DNA of 64,000 nucleotides from Streptomyces sp. ISL-87 (GTDB taxonomy: Bacteria > Actinomycetota > Actinomycetes > Streptomycetales > Streptomycetaceae). Under the pieces are notes generated by a model that saw nothing but the letters and a program-made list of their open reading frames with translations, did not search any database and was not told the DNA's origin. Numbering within the stretch: position 1 is the stretch's first letter; every line of letters starts with the position of its first letter. Positions 1-7,657 of the stretch are shown here, one piece after another. The DNA lies in the NCBI RefSeq assembly GCF_018614095.1, contig NZ_JAGGOY010000008.1:1-64000 (forward strand). The letters run 5' to 3'. The translations under genes and the position numbers were made by a program.

Positions 1-137
1 GCGCAGTGGATCTCGTGGTCGCCGCAACAGCGGAGCTCCAGGGCCTCACTCTCCTGCACCGCGACCACGACTTCGAATGCATCGCCGCCGTGACCGGGCA
101 GCCCCTCCAGTGGTACGGCCCAGAGGGCGGCAAGTAG
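1..137 (+). CDS. PIN-domain (VapC-type) ribonuclease toxin, C-terminal end only
   Basis: Only the last 44 codons are inside the window. The frame reads [21 protein letters not shown] and continues with HDFECIA, then ends at TAG 135-137. In PIN-domain toxins the last acidic residue of the Mg-binding site lies in a motif of the form hxxxDxDF near the C terminus, and [12 protein letters not shown] fits this. VapC proteins cleave tRNA or rRNA and are held in check by a VapB antitoxin, which would lie to the left of the window. The family call rests on this short tail, so the antitoxin partner and the other active-site acids cannot be seen. Confidence 0.72.
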   Translation, partial: AVDLVVAATAELQGLTLLHRDHDFECIAAVTGQPLQWYGPEGGK

Positions 138-292
138 GGCCTGTGGTTGCAGTTCTGGTTGCGTTCGCCTCCGTCCGGGTGCGTTCGGACTAAGGCCACG
201 AAAGCACTCCGACGCAGGTCAGGACGGGTACGGGCCCAGCCGGACGGGCGTACGAAATCTCGTATCCTCCGCCAGTGCCTCACCGGGCACTT

Positions 293-328
293 GAAGGCCC
301 CGACCGGGAAACACGCCCCGGGGCCTTC
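293..328. terminator. Bidirectional hairpin terminator between the PIN gene and padR
   Basis: The arms GAAGGCCCCG (293-302) and CGGGGCCTTC (319-328) pair perfectly over 10 bp around a 16-base loop. The hairpin lies between two convergent genes. The stretch 138-380 otherwise shows no supported gene. Confidence 0.7.
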
Positions 329-380
329 TGCGTTCCCCCGTTTCGCTTTTCGGCTGACAGCGTTGGGCCGCGAACCGCCG

Positions 381-893
381 CTACCGGATCTGGTCGGCCG
401 CCCACTCGGCCCACTCCCGGCGCATGGCATTGAACCGCAGGCCGTACTCCAGGGCGATCTTGCCGTGGACCGACAGGGGGTCTTCGCCCCAGTCGATGGA
501 CTCGTCCAGTCGGCGCAGGCTCTCGTACTCCTGCTCGGACAGCTCCATCAGCTCGGCGAGATAGCCCCGCGCCTGCTCGGGGGTGAGCACGCCGAGGAAG
601 AAGACCCTCAGCAGGACATCGCTGCGGGTGTTGCGCTGCGGCTTGGTCTCGGTCAGCCAGTGACGCAGTTCGGCCAGCCCCTCGTCGGTGAGGGTGTACT
701 CCTTGCGCCCGCGCGGGCCCTCCGCCGAGACGCTGATCATCCCGGCGTCGGCGAGCTTGGACAGCTCTGTGTACATCTGGCTCTGGGTGGCGGGCCAGAC
801 GTTGGCCAGCGAGGTTTCGAAGCGCTTGAGCAGGTCATATCCGCTGGCCGGGCGCTCTGACAGGAGTCCGAGAAGGGCGTGTCGAAGGCTCAT
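381..893 (-). CDS. PadR family transcriptional regulator
   Basis: The 170-aa protein starts MSLRHALLGLLSERPASGYD, the standard opening of the PadR winged helix (residues 1-80), followed by a helical C-terminal dimerisation domain with repeated Glu/Leu heptads (RGYLAELMELSEQEYESL). PadR proteins repress a neighbouring gene and release DNA on binding a ligand. I chose the ATG at 893 because the homology starts there; an in-frame ATG exists at 923, inside the presumed operator. The gene faces away from the membrane protein at 985, and two GACATGTC boxes lie between them, so it probably represses itself and that gene. The ligand is unknown. Confidence 0.9.
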   Translation of the reverse strand: MSLRHALLGLLSERPASGYDLLKRFETSLANVWPATQSQMYTELSKLADAGMISVSAEGPRGRKEYTLTDEGLAELRHWLTETKPQRNTRSDVLLRVFFLGVLTPEQARGYLAELMELSEQEYESLRRLDESIDWGEDPLSVHGKIALEYGLRFNAMRREWAEWAADQIR

Positions 894-918
894 ACCCCTC
901 ACCTTACATTCCATCCTT

Positions 919-955
919 GACATGTCAGCAATGGAACGTCTAGTTTCGACATGTC
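919..955. promoter_or_regulatory. Doubled GACATGTC operator in the padR divergent promoter
   Basis: Two copies of the perfect 8-bp palindrome GACATGTC lie at 919-926 and 948-955, 29 bp apart. PadR sites are usually ATGT/ACAT dyads, which these contain. The first box overlaps TTGACA (917-922), a good -35 element, with TAGTTT (941-946) as a weak -10, so binding would block transcription of the gene at 985. Confidence 0.65.
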
Positions 956-984
956 AGAACAGGAATATCACCCGGGGGTTTCCG

Positions 985-1539
985 ATGTCGTACGTACGCA
1001 CCTTCCTTCCGTGGATCGTCTTCGCGGTGCTTCCGTCCGGCCAGTGGCAGTGGGCCGCGCTCGCCGGTCTCGTGGCGGCGGTGGCGGTGACCGTCCAGCA
1101 GCGCCGGGCCGGGGTCGGCTACGACGCGCTGATCATCGAGCTCGGCTCGGCGGTCTTCTTCGCGGCCCTGACGGTCATCGCCTTCGCCAACCCGCACTCG
1201 GGCGTGCACGACTACTCGGCAGCCCTCTCCTCGGCCACCCTGGCCCTCATTGCCGGGATCTCACTGCTCGTGGGCAAGCCGTTCACTCTGGGCATCGCCA
1301 AGCGCAGCACCCCCCGCGAAGTCTGGGGCCTGGGGCCGTTCATCCGGACCAACGTCGTCATCACCGCTGTGTGGACCGCGGCCTTCACGGTTACGGCTGC
1401 CGCGCTCGCGGCCCTCGCCCACGCCGGCAACGGCCACTCGATGCCTGCCACGCTCGTCCAGGCCGCCGGGTTCGTCGTCCCGATGCTCTTCACCGTCCGC
1501 TACGTCGCCGCCATGCAGGCCAAGGCCGGTGCCCGATGA
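985..1539 (+). CDS. Small polytopic membrane protein, function unknown
   Basis: The 184-aa protein has about six hydrophobic segments (near residues 6-19, 23-38, 47-67, 80-97, 119-143 and 154-171) joined by short loops. I do not recognise a family motif. I chose ATG 985 because hydrophobic sequence starts there and a GGGGG tract lies just upstream; an in-frame ATG at 931 would overlap the operator region. The gene is divergent from padR and ends in an ATGA overlap with the carotenoid oxygenase remnant. This pairing with a PadR repressor suggests a stress- or drug-responsive membrane protein, but that is only inferred from context. Confidence 0.75.
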   Translation: MSYVRTFLPWIVFAVLPSGQWQWAALAGLVAAVAVTVQQRRAGVGYDALIIELGSAVFFAALTVIAFANPHSGVHDYSAALSSATLALIAGISLLVGKPFTLGIAKRSTPREVWGLGPFIRTNVVITAVWTAAFTVTAAALAALAHAGNGHSMPATLVQAAGFVVPMLFTVRYVAAMQAKAGAR

Positions 1540-1762
1540 ACACCCCACGGCACCTCGCGGGCAACTACGCCCCGGTCGGCGAAGAACTGACCGCGCATGA
1601 CCTGCCCGTCACGGGGCAGATCCCGGCCGAGCTGACCGGCTGGTACCTGCGCAACGGGCCCAACCCGGCGGACGCCGCCTCCGGCCACTGGTTCTTCGGA
1701 GACGGCATGGTCCACGGGGTCCGGCTGGCGGGCAGGCCGTCTCGTACCGCAACCGCTGGGTA
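1536..1762 (+). pseudogene. Carotenoid oxygenase N-terminal remnant, frameshifted
   Basis: The frame from ATG 1536 reads [20 protein letters not shown] and goes on to [22 protein letters not shown] and [14 protein letters not shown], the conserved N terminus of carotenoid/stilbene cleavage dioxygenases (about 450-500 aa, four Fe-binding His). After GVRL the expected [10 protein letters not shown] continues only in another frame (about 1730-1760), so a one-base indel has occurred. Homology then stops. None of the four iron-binding His is left, so the product cannot be active. The start overlaps the stop of the upstream membrane protein (ATGA), so the two were once translationally coupled. Confidence 0.85.
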
Positions 1763-1765
1763 CTT

Positions 1766-2368
1766 TTGGAGAAGCTGCTGGCAGGCGCGACCTCCGAGGA
1801 GCTGCGCGCCATGCTGGTGGCCCTCGGCATCAAGCCACCGGGCACTAGGCAGCAGCGACTGGTGGCCCTGGTGGAACACCACAGCGACCCGGGAGCCGTC
1901 GCCGAAGTGGTGGCACGGGCGCCCTCGATCACACGGAAGCTGCTCGGCCGCCGAGCGGACTCCGCCACAGGGCAGCAGCAGTTCATCATGTTCGGGTCAC
2001 CTGGCCCCGACCTCGAACCCGGCGCGCGATGGGCACTCGACCGGGGGCTCCTGATCGTGGACCGCCACCGGTACGGCCCCGCGCGCATGCCCGTCGAAGT
2101 CGCGCTGGCGCTGCGCGGGCCGGAATGGCACGCCCCGTTCGACCCCCTTCCGCCTTCCGCGCAGGTGGTGTCCGTGGGCCGGGGCCACGAAACCACTGCG
2201 CCGCGGGTCAGGACGAGCGTGGGCCCAGCCGGAGGGCCGCCGACGGCGGCGTGGGCGGTCGGCGGTTCGGACGTCGTAGGGCCCGGCCGCGAGCGGGGGA
2301 CCGCCCGCACCGAAGAGACAGCGGTGCGGCATCGTTGGTCCAAGGCGAGCGCTGGGAGGGCACGGTGA
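1766..2368 (+). pseudogene. Fragment resembling helicase-associated (XPB/Ssl2-N-like) protein
   Basis: Directly after the broken carotenoid oxygenase the open frame reads [20 protein letters not shown] and later [15 protein letters not shown] and PVEVALALRGPEW. Phrases of this kind occur in the large actinobacterial helicase-associated proteins with an XPB/Ssl2 N-terminal-like domain. Similarity stops near 2160, and the rest of the frame (PPSAQVVSVGRGHETTAPRV onward) looks like random GC-rich coding. No start codon with a ribosome site belongs to it; the frame simply continues from the previous remnant. I treat it as a translocated gene fragment. The family assignment is from memory of motif style and is moderate. 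Confidence 0.5.
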
Positions 2369-2784
2369 GGGTGGAGAGCCAGGCGCATCGCGCATTCCAT
2401 GAGCACCGGGGGCGGCTGCAGGCGGTGGCGTACCGGGTGCTGGGCCGGGCGGGGGATGCCGAGGACGTCGTCCAGGAGGCGTGGCTGCGCTGGAGCCGGG
2501 TGGACGCGGAGCAGGGGGGCGCGGAGCAGGTGGCCCAGACCTTCGCCATCTTCGCCCGGAAGACGGCGCGGCTGGCGGAGCAGGAGCAGCCCAGCGTGCG
2601 CCTGGCCGAGATCAACGGCGGTCCCGCCATCGTGGCGAGCGTGGCAGGGACTCCGACGAGCGTGCTGGTGCTGCATTTGGTGGACGGGGCCGTGGAGACC
2701 ATCCACCTGATGGCGAACCCGGAGAAGATGACGGGGCTGGTAACGGGGCTGACGCGGGCTGATGACGGGCTGACGACGGGCTGA
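2365..2784 (+). pseudogene. ECF41-type sigma factor with internal deletion (sigma4 lost)
   Basis: The 139-aa frame opens with FHEHRGRLQAVAYRVLGRAG and DAEDVVQEAWLRWSRVD, which is region 2 of SigJ/ECF41 sigma factors. Within about 10 residues it jumps to GAEQVAQTFAIFARKTA and then LAEINGGPAIVAS and VDGAVETIHLMANPEKM, the end of the SnoaL-like C-terminal domain of the same family. Intact members are about 290-300 aa. The end of sigma2, the linker, all of sigma4 and half of the SnoaL domain are missing, yet the frame is kept. Without sigma4 the protein cannot recognise a -35 element. ECF41 genes usually sit next to carboxymuconolactone decarboxylase, oxidoreductase or epimerase genes; the oxidoreductase at 2939 fits that. 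Confidence 0.8.
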
Positions 2785-2938
2785 CGGGGCTTCGGCTCCA
2801 CTGAGTGCTGCGCGACCGACGGGCATGTGGCGCAGGTCACACCCCCGGCGCATCACGCGGCGCGGAGTCGTCTCGTCCGTGGGGTGACATGCCGGGGCGG
2901 CAAAGGCACCGGCGAAGCCTCACCAGGAGGTCCCGGTC

Positions 2939-4225
2939 ATGACCACCGACGCCACCCACCGCGTACTCGTCCTCGGCGCGGGCTACGCGGGCCTGATGGC
3001 CGCGATCCGTACGGCCCTCCGTACGCGCCGGACCGGCGGTCAGGTCACCCTGGTCAACCCGTCCGACCGGTTCACCGAGCGGCTGCGGATGCACCAGCTC
3101 GCGGCCGGGCAGCCGCTGGCCGGCCACCGGATCGAGGCACTGGTCGCCGGCACCGGCATCGTCTTCGTGCAGGGCCGGGCGACCGGGATCTCGGCCGCCC
3201 GGCGTGAGGTCGTGGTCGAGACGGCGGACGGCAGCCGCGTGCTCCCCTACGACACGCTGGTCTACGCCATCGGCAGCGTCTGCGACACCACCATGGTGCC
3301 CGGCGCCGGCCTCCACGCCTGCACCCTCGACGACACGCGTTCGGCGCTCCAGCTGGCCGGCCGGCTGCCGGCCATCGCCGCGGCGGGCGGCACCGTCGCG
3401 GTGTGCGGCGGCGGCCTCACCGGCGTGGAGACGGCCGCCGAGATCGCCGAGTCCTGGCCGGGCCTGCGAGTCGAGCTGCTCAGCCGGGACGTGCCCGGCG
3501 CGATGCTCGGCGATCGGGCCCGCGGTTACCTGGAGCGGGCCTTGGAGCGCCTCGGGGTCCGGGTGCGGACCGGTGCGGAGATCACCAAGGTGCTGCCGGA
3601 CGGCGTGGAGCTGACCGGCGGCGAACTGGTCCCCGCCGATGCCACCGTGTGGACCACCGGGGTACGGGTGACGCCGCTGGCCGCCGACGCGGGCCTGACC
3701 ACCGACGACCGGGGCCGGATCGTCACCGACGCCACCCTGCGCTCGGTCTCCCACCCCTCGGTGTACGCGGTAGGCGACGCCGCCGCCGTCGGTCAGACGT
3801 ACGGCGTCATTCACGGCACCTGCCAGAGCGGCATCCCCACGGCCGTGTACGCGGCCGACGCCATCGCAGCACGGCTGCGCGGCCGCGAGCCCGCACCGTT
3901 CCGGTTCGGCTACATCCACCAGCCGGTGAGCCTCGGCCGCCGCGACGCGGTCATCCAGTTCACCTACGGCGACGACACCCCCCGGCGCTGGTACCTGAAG
4001 GGGTGGGCCGCCGTGAAGTACAAGGAGAGCGTCAGCAGCAGCCCGGTCCCCACCTACCGCATGTCACGGCGGTACGCGATCCCCGCCCGCACCCTGTGGA
4101 CACACGGCGGCAGCCACAACCGCCCGGTGGCGGCAGCGCTCCTCGGCCGGCCCGCCCACGTGGGCGGCCAGGGCGCCCGGTCGCGTGCTCTGGATCACTA
4201 CTGTGGGATCGAGCGGGCGCGGTGA
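2939..4225 (+). CDS. FAD-dependent NAD(P)H oxidoreductase (NDH-2-like)
   Basis: The 428-aa protein has an N-terminal FAD-binding Rossmann motif (VLVLGAGYAGLMAA, residues 9-22), a second dinucleotide motif (TVAVCGGGLTGVETAAEIA, near 155-173) for NAD(P)H, and the FAD-contact motif VYAVGDAAAV near 276. This is the layout of type II NADH dehydrogenases and related quinone or disulfide reductases. No redox CxxC pair is seen, so quinone or small-molecule reduction is likelier than disulfide chemistry. The last 35-40 residues, after the conserved YAIPARTLW, look unrelated to the family. The gene lies just downstream of the damaged ECF41 sigma gene, a known partner type, and may have been its target. 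Confidence 0.88.
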   Translation: MTTDATHRVLVLGAGYAGLMAAIRTALRTRRTGGQVTLVNPSDRFTERLRMHQLAAGQPLAGHRIEALVAGTGIVFVQGRATGISAARREVVVETADGSRVLPYDTLVYAIGSVCDTTMVPGAGLHACTLDDTRSALQLAGRLPAIAAAGGTVAVCGGGLTGVETAAEIAESWPGLRVELLSRDVPGAMLGDRARGYLERALERLGVRVRTGAEITKVLPDGVELTGGELVPADATVWTTGVRVTPLAADAGLTTDDRGRIVTDATLRSVSHPSVYAVGDAAAVGQTYGVIHGTCQSGIPTAVYAADAIAARLRGREPAPFRFGYIHQPVSLGRRDAVIQFTYGDDTPRRWYLKGWAAVKYKESVSSSPVPTYRMSRRYAIPARTLWTHGGSHNRPVAAALLGRPAHVGGQGARSRALDHYCGIERAR

Positions 4226-4283
4226 TCCGGTGGCGGCATGACGGTCGCTGTTGGCGTAACCCCAAGGTGAGGCAGGGAAGACG

Positions 4284-5057
4284 ATGGGCAAGTACGTTCA
4301 GCTCGGCGCCGTGAAGACCTGGTACGGGGAGGACGGCAAGGGCGAACCGCTCGTGCTGATGCACGGGGGGCTGGTGGACGCCCGGTTCTTCACGCCCAAC
4401 CTCGCACCGCTGGCCGAGCACTTCCACGTCTACACGCCGGAGCGGCGCGGACACGGGCACACCCCGGATGCGGAGGGGCCGATCACCTACCAGCTGATGG
4501 CCGACGACACGATCGCGTTCCTGGAGACGGTCGTCGGCGAACCGGCCGACCTCGTCGGGCACAGCGACGGGGCGTTCACCGCGATGCTGGTCGCGATGCA
4601 GCGGCCGGAGCTGGTGAAGCGGCTGGTGCTGGTCAGCGGCGGCTTCAACAAGTCCGGTTCGGCCGAACCGGAGGGGGCCGAGTGGAACGTGGACGAGATC
4701 GCCCGGTTCCTCGGGCCGTCGTACGGCGAGGTCTCGCCGGACGGCGAGGAGCACTTCAAGGTCGTCGCGGCGAAGATCGGCGAGATGGCGGCCAGGGAAC
4801 CCGACCTTCAGGCGTCGCAGCTCAGTGCCGTCGCCGCACGGACCCTGGTGATGTTCGCCGACGACGACCTGGTGACGCTGACGCACATGGCCGAGACCTT
4901 CGAGGCCCTGCCGAACGCGGAACTGGCCATCGTCCCCGGCACCTCCCACTTCCTCACCCAGGAGAAGCCCGAGCTGGTCAACCACCTGATCGTCGACTTC
5001 CTCACCCGCGAACCGGTCCCCACCATCGCCCCCATCCGCCGCGCCCCCGCCTCCTGA
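4284..5057 (+). CDS. Alpha/beta hydrolase
   Basis: The 257-aa protein shows the alpha/beta-hydrolase signatures in order: the oxyanion region LVLMHGGLVDAR (residues 25-36), the nucleophile elbow VGHSDGAF (Ser near 93), the acid strand LVMFADDDLV (Asp near 194) and the late His in PGTSHFLTQEKP (near 217). The complete triad predicts an active esterase, lactonase or haloperoxidase-like enzyme; the substrate cannot be told. It begins at ATG 4284 after AGGCAGGGAAG, a good ribosome site. It is 58 bp downstream of the oxidoreductase on the same strand and may share its transcript. Confidence 0.88.
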   Translation: MGKYVQLGAVKTWYGEDGKGEPLVLMHGGLVDARFFTPNLAPLAEHFHVYTPERRGHGHTPDAEGPITYQLMADDTIAFLETVVGEPADLVGHSDGAFTAMLVAMQRPELVKRLVLVSGGFNKSGSAEPEGAEWNVDEIARFLGPSYGEVSPDGEEHFKVVAAKIGEMAAREPDLQASQLSAVAARTLVMFADDDLVTLTHMAETFEALPNAELAIVPGTSHFLTQEKPELVNHLIVDFLTREPVPTIAPIRRAPAS

Positions 5058-5122
5058 ACCTGCCTCTGACACGGCGCGCGGCGAACTCTTGCCGTCGGAG
5101 CCAATCAATCGACACGGCAAGC

Positions 5123-5183
5123 CACTCGTGCGAGTGATCACCGCCCGCGACCCCCCGACGCATGCTTCGCATAGCGCTATAAA
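5123..5183 (+). promoter_or_regulatory. Inverted repeat and TATAAA box upstream of the ADP-ribosyltransferase gene
   Basis: CACTCG (5123-5128) and CGAGTG (5131-5136) form a 6-bp dyad around TG. TATAAA (5178-5183), rare in this GC-rich DNA, follows 41 bp later and could be a -10 element, about 38 bp before the ATG at 5221. No clear -35 is visible. The dyad may be an activator or repressor site. Confidence 0.4.
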
Positions 5184-5220
5184 AGGGCCCGTCACGTTGA
5201 TCAACTGATGGGCACTCGCC

Positions 5221-5949
5221 ATGCTGAACGCCACTCTGCAGGTCCTTGCCGTCGCCTCTCTCGCCTCCGTCGCCGCGATCTCTCCGGCCGCGGCCGCGCC
5301 CGCTCCCGACACCGGCCCCTGCGGCCCCGTCGTCGAGTACCGGGACGCGGACTGGTTCAGTACGACGACGAACCCGTTCCTCGCCCGCGCGGTCGAGGCC
5401 GCCGCCCAGGCGGAGACCTGGCAGTGGCGCGACGACCACAACACGCTGTGGCGCGGCGACACCCGGGAGAACGTGGAGGAGCTCTTCAAGGCCGGGTTCA
5501 CGCCGCGCGGCGATGAGCTGACCCCGCTGGCCGACTACATCGTCAAGGGCGGCGGGCAGAACACCGCACACCTCAGCACCAGTTGCGAGAAGTGGGTGGC
5601 CCAGAAGTTCGCCACCTACGGCACCGCCAAGACCGGTTGGGTCTACGAGATCGACGCTCCGGGCGGTATCGACGTGAACGCCACCGCCCGGAACAACGGC
5701 TACCAGTCGCCGTATCTGTGGAACAAGGAGATCGACTTCCCGGGCGGGGTCGAGGGCCGTTACATCAAGCAGGCGTGCAAGTTCCACCTGGTCAAGACGG
5801 ACCCGGAGACCAAGGTGAACACGTACGAGAACCTCGGCTGCAAGGACAACCAGGACTTCGCGCCGTACCCGCTCGACACCGGGTCCGGTATCGATGCCAG
5901 TACGGGTACGGGTGCGGATACGGGTGCACGCGTCATGGCCGCGCGCTGA
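5221..5949 (+). CDS. Secreted mono-ADP-ribosyltransferase of the Scabin/ScARP/pierisin type
   Basis: The 242-aa protein starts with a signal peptide (residues 1-26, ending SPAAAA). The mature part has the R-S-E landmarks: LWRGDTR with Arg78, STS at 119-121, and the ARTT-loop segment YLWNKEIDFPGG with the likely catalytic Glu170. The phrase EIDAPGGIDVNATA is shared with Scabin and ScARP, secreted Streptomyces enzymes that ADP-ribosylate guanine in DNA or nucleotides. At two residues before the Glu those enzymes have Gln, here Asn168 if the alignment is right. Cys34, 122, 185 and 207 may form disulfides, and the tail is a disordered Thr/Gly stretch. An in-frame TGA just upstream fixes the start near 5221. 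Confidence 0.8.
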   Translation: MLNATLQVLAVASLASVAAISPAAAAPAPDTGPCGPVVEYRDADWFSTTTNPFLARAVEAAAQAETWQWRDDHNTLWRGDTRENVEELFKAGFTPRGDELTPLADYIVKGGGQNTAHLSTSCEKWVAQKFATYGTAKTGWVYEIDAPGGIDVNATARNNGYQSPYLWNKEIDFPGGVEGRYIKQACKFHLVKTDPETKVNTYENLGCKDNQDFAPYPLDTGSGIDASTGTGADTGARVMAAR

Positions 5950-5980
5950 CCAACGGCGTGATGGACGCCGGCCGTCCGGA

Positions 5981-6400
5981 TCAGACGGTGGCGAGCGAGA
6001 CCTCGGTCGACTTGATCAGCGCGACGACGGAGGTGCCGGCGGCCAGGCCGAGCGCGTCGACGGCGTCCTTGGTGATGGCGGCGGTCAGGCCGCCGCCGTC
6101 CACGTCCACCTTGACGGACGCCATGGCGCCACCGGTGGCTACGTCGACGACGGTCCCGGCGATCTGGTTGCGGATGCTGATCCCGTCGACGGCGCCGGTG
6201 GCGAGGGCCACCTCGGTGGCCTTGACCAGCGCCTTGACGGCCGAGCCCGTGGCGATGCCGAGGTCCTTGACGGCGTCGGTGGTGATGGCGGCGATGACGT
6301 CCTGGCCGCCCTCCAGCCGGACCTTGACCGTCGCCATGGCCTCACCGGTGGTGACGGCGGTGACGGTACCGGCGAGCTGGTTGCGGATGCTCAGGCTCAT
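5981..6400 (-). CDS. Molbindin: tandem Mop/TOBE molybdate-binding protein
   Basis: The 139-aa protein is two copies of a roughly 68-residue Mop domain. Repeat one has SIRNQLAGTVTAVTTGEAMA (residues 4-23) and repeat two SIRNQIAGTVVDVATGGAMA (75-94), each ending in LVKATEVALATG or LIKSTEVSLATV. Mop proteins assemble as oligomers that bind molybdate or tungstate between subunits and act as cytoplasmic oxyanion stores. There is no helix-turn-helix or ABC module, so it is not ModE or ModC. It stands alone here, without mod transport genes. The ATG at 6400 has GAGGTCG upstream. Confidence 0.9.
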   Translation of the reverse strand: MSLSIRNQLAGTVTAVTTGEAMATVKVRLEGGQDVIAAITTDAVKDLGIATGSAVKALVKATEVALATGAVDGISIRNQIAGTVVDVATGGAMASVKVDVDGGGLTAAITKDAVDALGLAAGTSVVALIKSTEVSLATV

Positions 6401-6541
6401 GAGTGGTTCGACCTCTTGGGTAGGCGCGTCGTACGGCCCGGCGGGAACCGCACAAGATCGACGCTACGAGCCATCGCGTTGACTGGCGTTCAACCCGTCG
6501 CATCCGCCACCCGGAACCACTCACACGGCTGGCCCCTGCGG

Positions 6542-7195
6542 TCAGACTCCCCGCCAGACGGTGACGTCGAAGGCGTAGAAGTTGCTGACCGAACCGGCCG
6601 CGCCGGGCAGGGCCCGGACGGTGAGCAGGCCGACCACGCCCTTGTCCGTGATCACACAGATCTGCGAGCCCTGCACCACGTCGGAGGACTTCAGGTAGTT
6701 GCTGTACCGGGTCTCCGCCTTACAGACAGCCTCTGCCCCCTGCTGCCCGGAGTCGAGCAGGATGATCTTGGCGGACCGGGGGTACAGGCTGGTGCTGTAG
6801 TCGTAGGAGATGCCCCTGTGGCCACTGCCTTCGGCCGGCGCCACGGCCACCGGGTCCGACATCAGGTCGAGGACATGGTTCATCGGCAGGTTGATCCGGG
6901 ACTGGCCGCCCCCGGTCGTCGGCGCACCCCCGGAGGGTGACGGTGCACCGTCGGCAGGGGGCGGGGCGGCGGCCGGGGCCGTGACCGTCGCCGTTACCTG
7001 GACGGTGGCCGTGACGGTGGCGGTCGGAGCCGCGTTCCCCGCGGTCGGGGAGTTGACCACGGCCGGCAGGCCGTAGAACCCCAGCAGCAGCCCGAAGATC
7101 CCGGTGATCGCCGAGATCCAGGCGGCCACCTCACCGGCCCGCCGCGCGGTGCTCGTGGGCCCGGGCGGCGGCGACGGGGGCATGGGCGGCGGCAT
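6542..7195 (-). CDS. Membrane-anchored protein with Pro-rich N terminus, function unknown
   Basis: From ATG 7195 the 217-aa protein opens with a Pro-rich cytoplasmic tail (MPPPMPPSPPPGP), then one membrane segment (VAAWISAITGIFGLLLGFYG, about 23-42), a Thr/Val/Ala-rich linker and a globular outer domain (INLPMNHVLDL onward) with two Cys in AVCKAETRYS and QICVITDKG. Similar extracellular domains occur in Streptomyces membrane proteins and at the ends of some Ser/Thr kinases, with no known function. I preferred 7195 because GAGAG lies 6 bp upstream; the frame stays open upstream to an ATG at 7279 without a clear ribosome site. No neighbour shares its strand closely. Confidence 0.68.
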   Translation of the reverse strand: MPPPMPPSPPPGPTSTARRAGEVAAWISAITGIFGLLLGFYGLPAVVNSPTAGNAAPTATVTATVQVTATVTAPAAAPPPADGAPSPSGGAPTTGGGQSRINLPMNHVLDLMSDPVAVAPAEGSGHRGISYDYSTSLYPRSAKIILLDSGQQGAEAVCKAETRYSNYLKSSDVVQGSQICVITDKGVVGLLTVRALPGAAGSVSNFYAFDVTVWRGV

Positions 7196-7657
7196 CACGC
7201 TCTCGGTACCGCCCGGCGACGCAACCCCCACAAGTCCCCCAACTCGCTGTCCATACCAGCCGTCCTGTCGGCGCATCATGCCCAGACCGTGCGGCAGGAG
7301 CAAAGCCGGTCTCAGTCGTTGACTCGCGGCACCCGCGCATGGCCCGGCGTTCCAGTCTCGACAGGCTCGGACAAACCGGGCGCCACCGGATCGTGCGCCA
7401 CCGGGTCCCGGTGGACCGGGACCCCCTGCGCCTCGACGCTTCTTTTGCTTGGCAGTACTGAGGGAAAGAACCTGCCCTGCCCCTCCAGCCTCCCCGGACG
7501 ACCGGCTCACTCACTTGGGTGAATCGACCCAACTCGACTGGATTTCATGCCGGTTGCCTGGCATATGCTCACCCCGACAACTCCAGACATACGACGGCCC
7601 CCGGCCGGGACGGCAATCCCGATCGAGGGCCTGACCACGAGAAGGCCTCTCTTCCCA
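7196..7657. other. 462-bp stretch without a supported gene
   Basis: This region between the divergent genes at 7195 and 7658 has several open frames, but they lack ribosome sites and family signatures. It presumably holds both promoters. I see no strong operator, repeat or RNA gene in it. Confidence 0.4.

Noticed and set aside
3..137. Complete toxin-antitoxin pair with the VapB-like gene at 11569
   Set aside because: The two genes are 11 kb apart and the latter is a conserved core-region gene, so there is no reason to link them.
230..285. tRNA-like 3' end (TACGA-AATC-TCGTA then TCCTCCGCCA)
   Set aside because: The stem has a 4-base loop rather than a 7-base T-loop, and no acceptor, D or anticodon arm can be found upstream. 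It is only a small hairpin.
2835..2877. ECF41-type promoter upstream of the oxidoreductase gene
   Set aside because: GGTCACA at 2835-2841 resembles the -35 box TGTCACA, but the nearest CGTC words (2869, 2874) are too far away for the known spacing.
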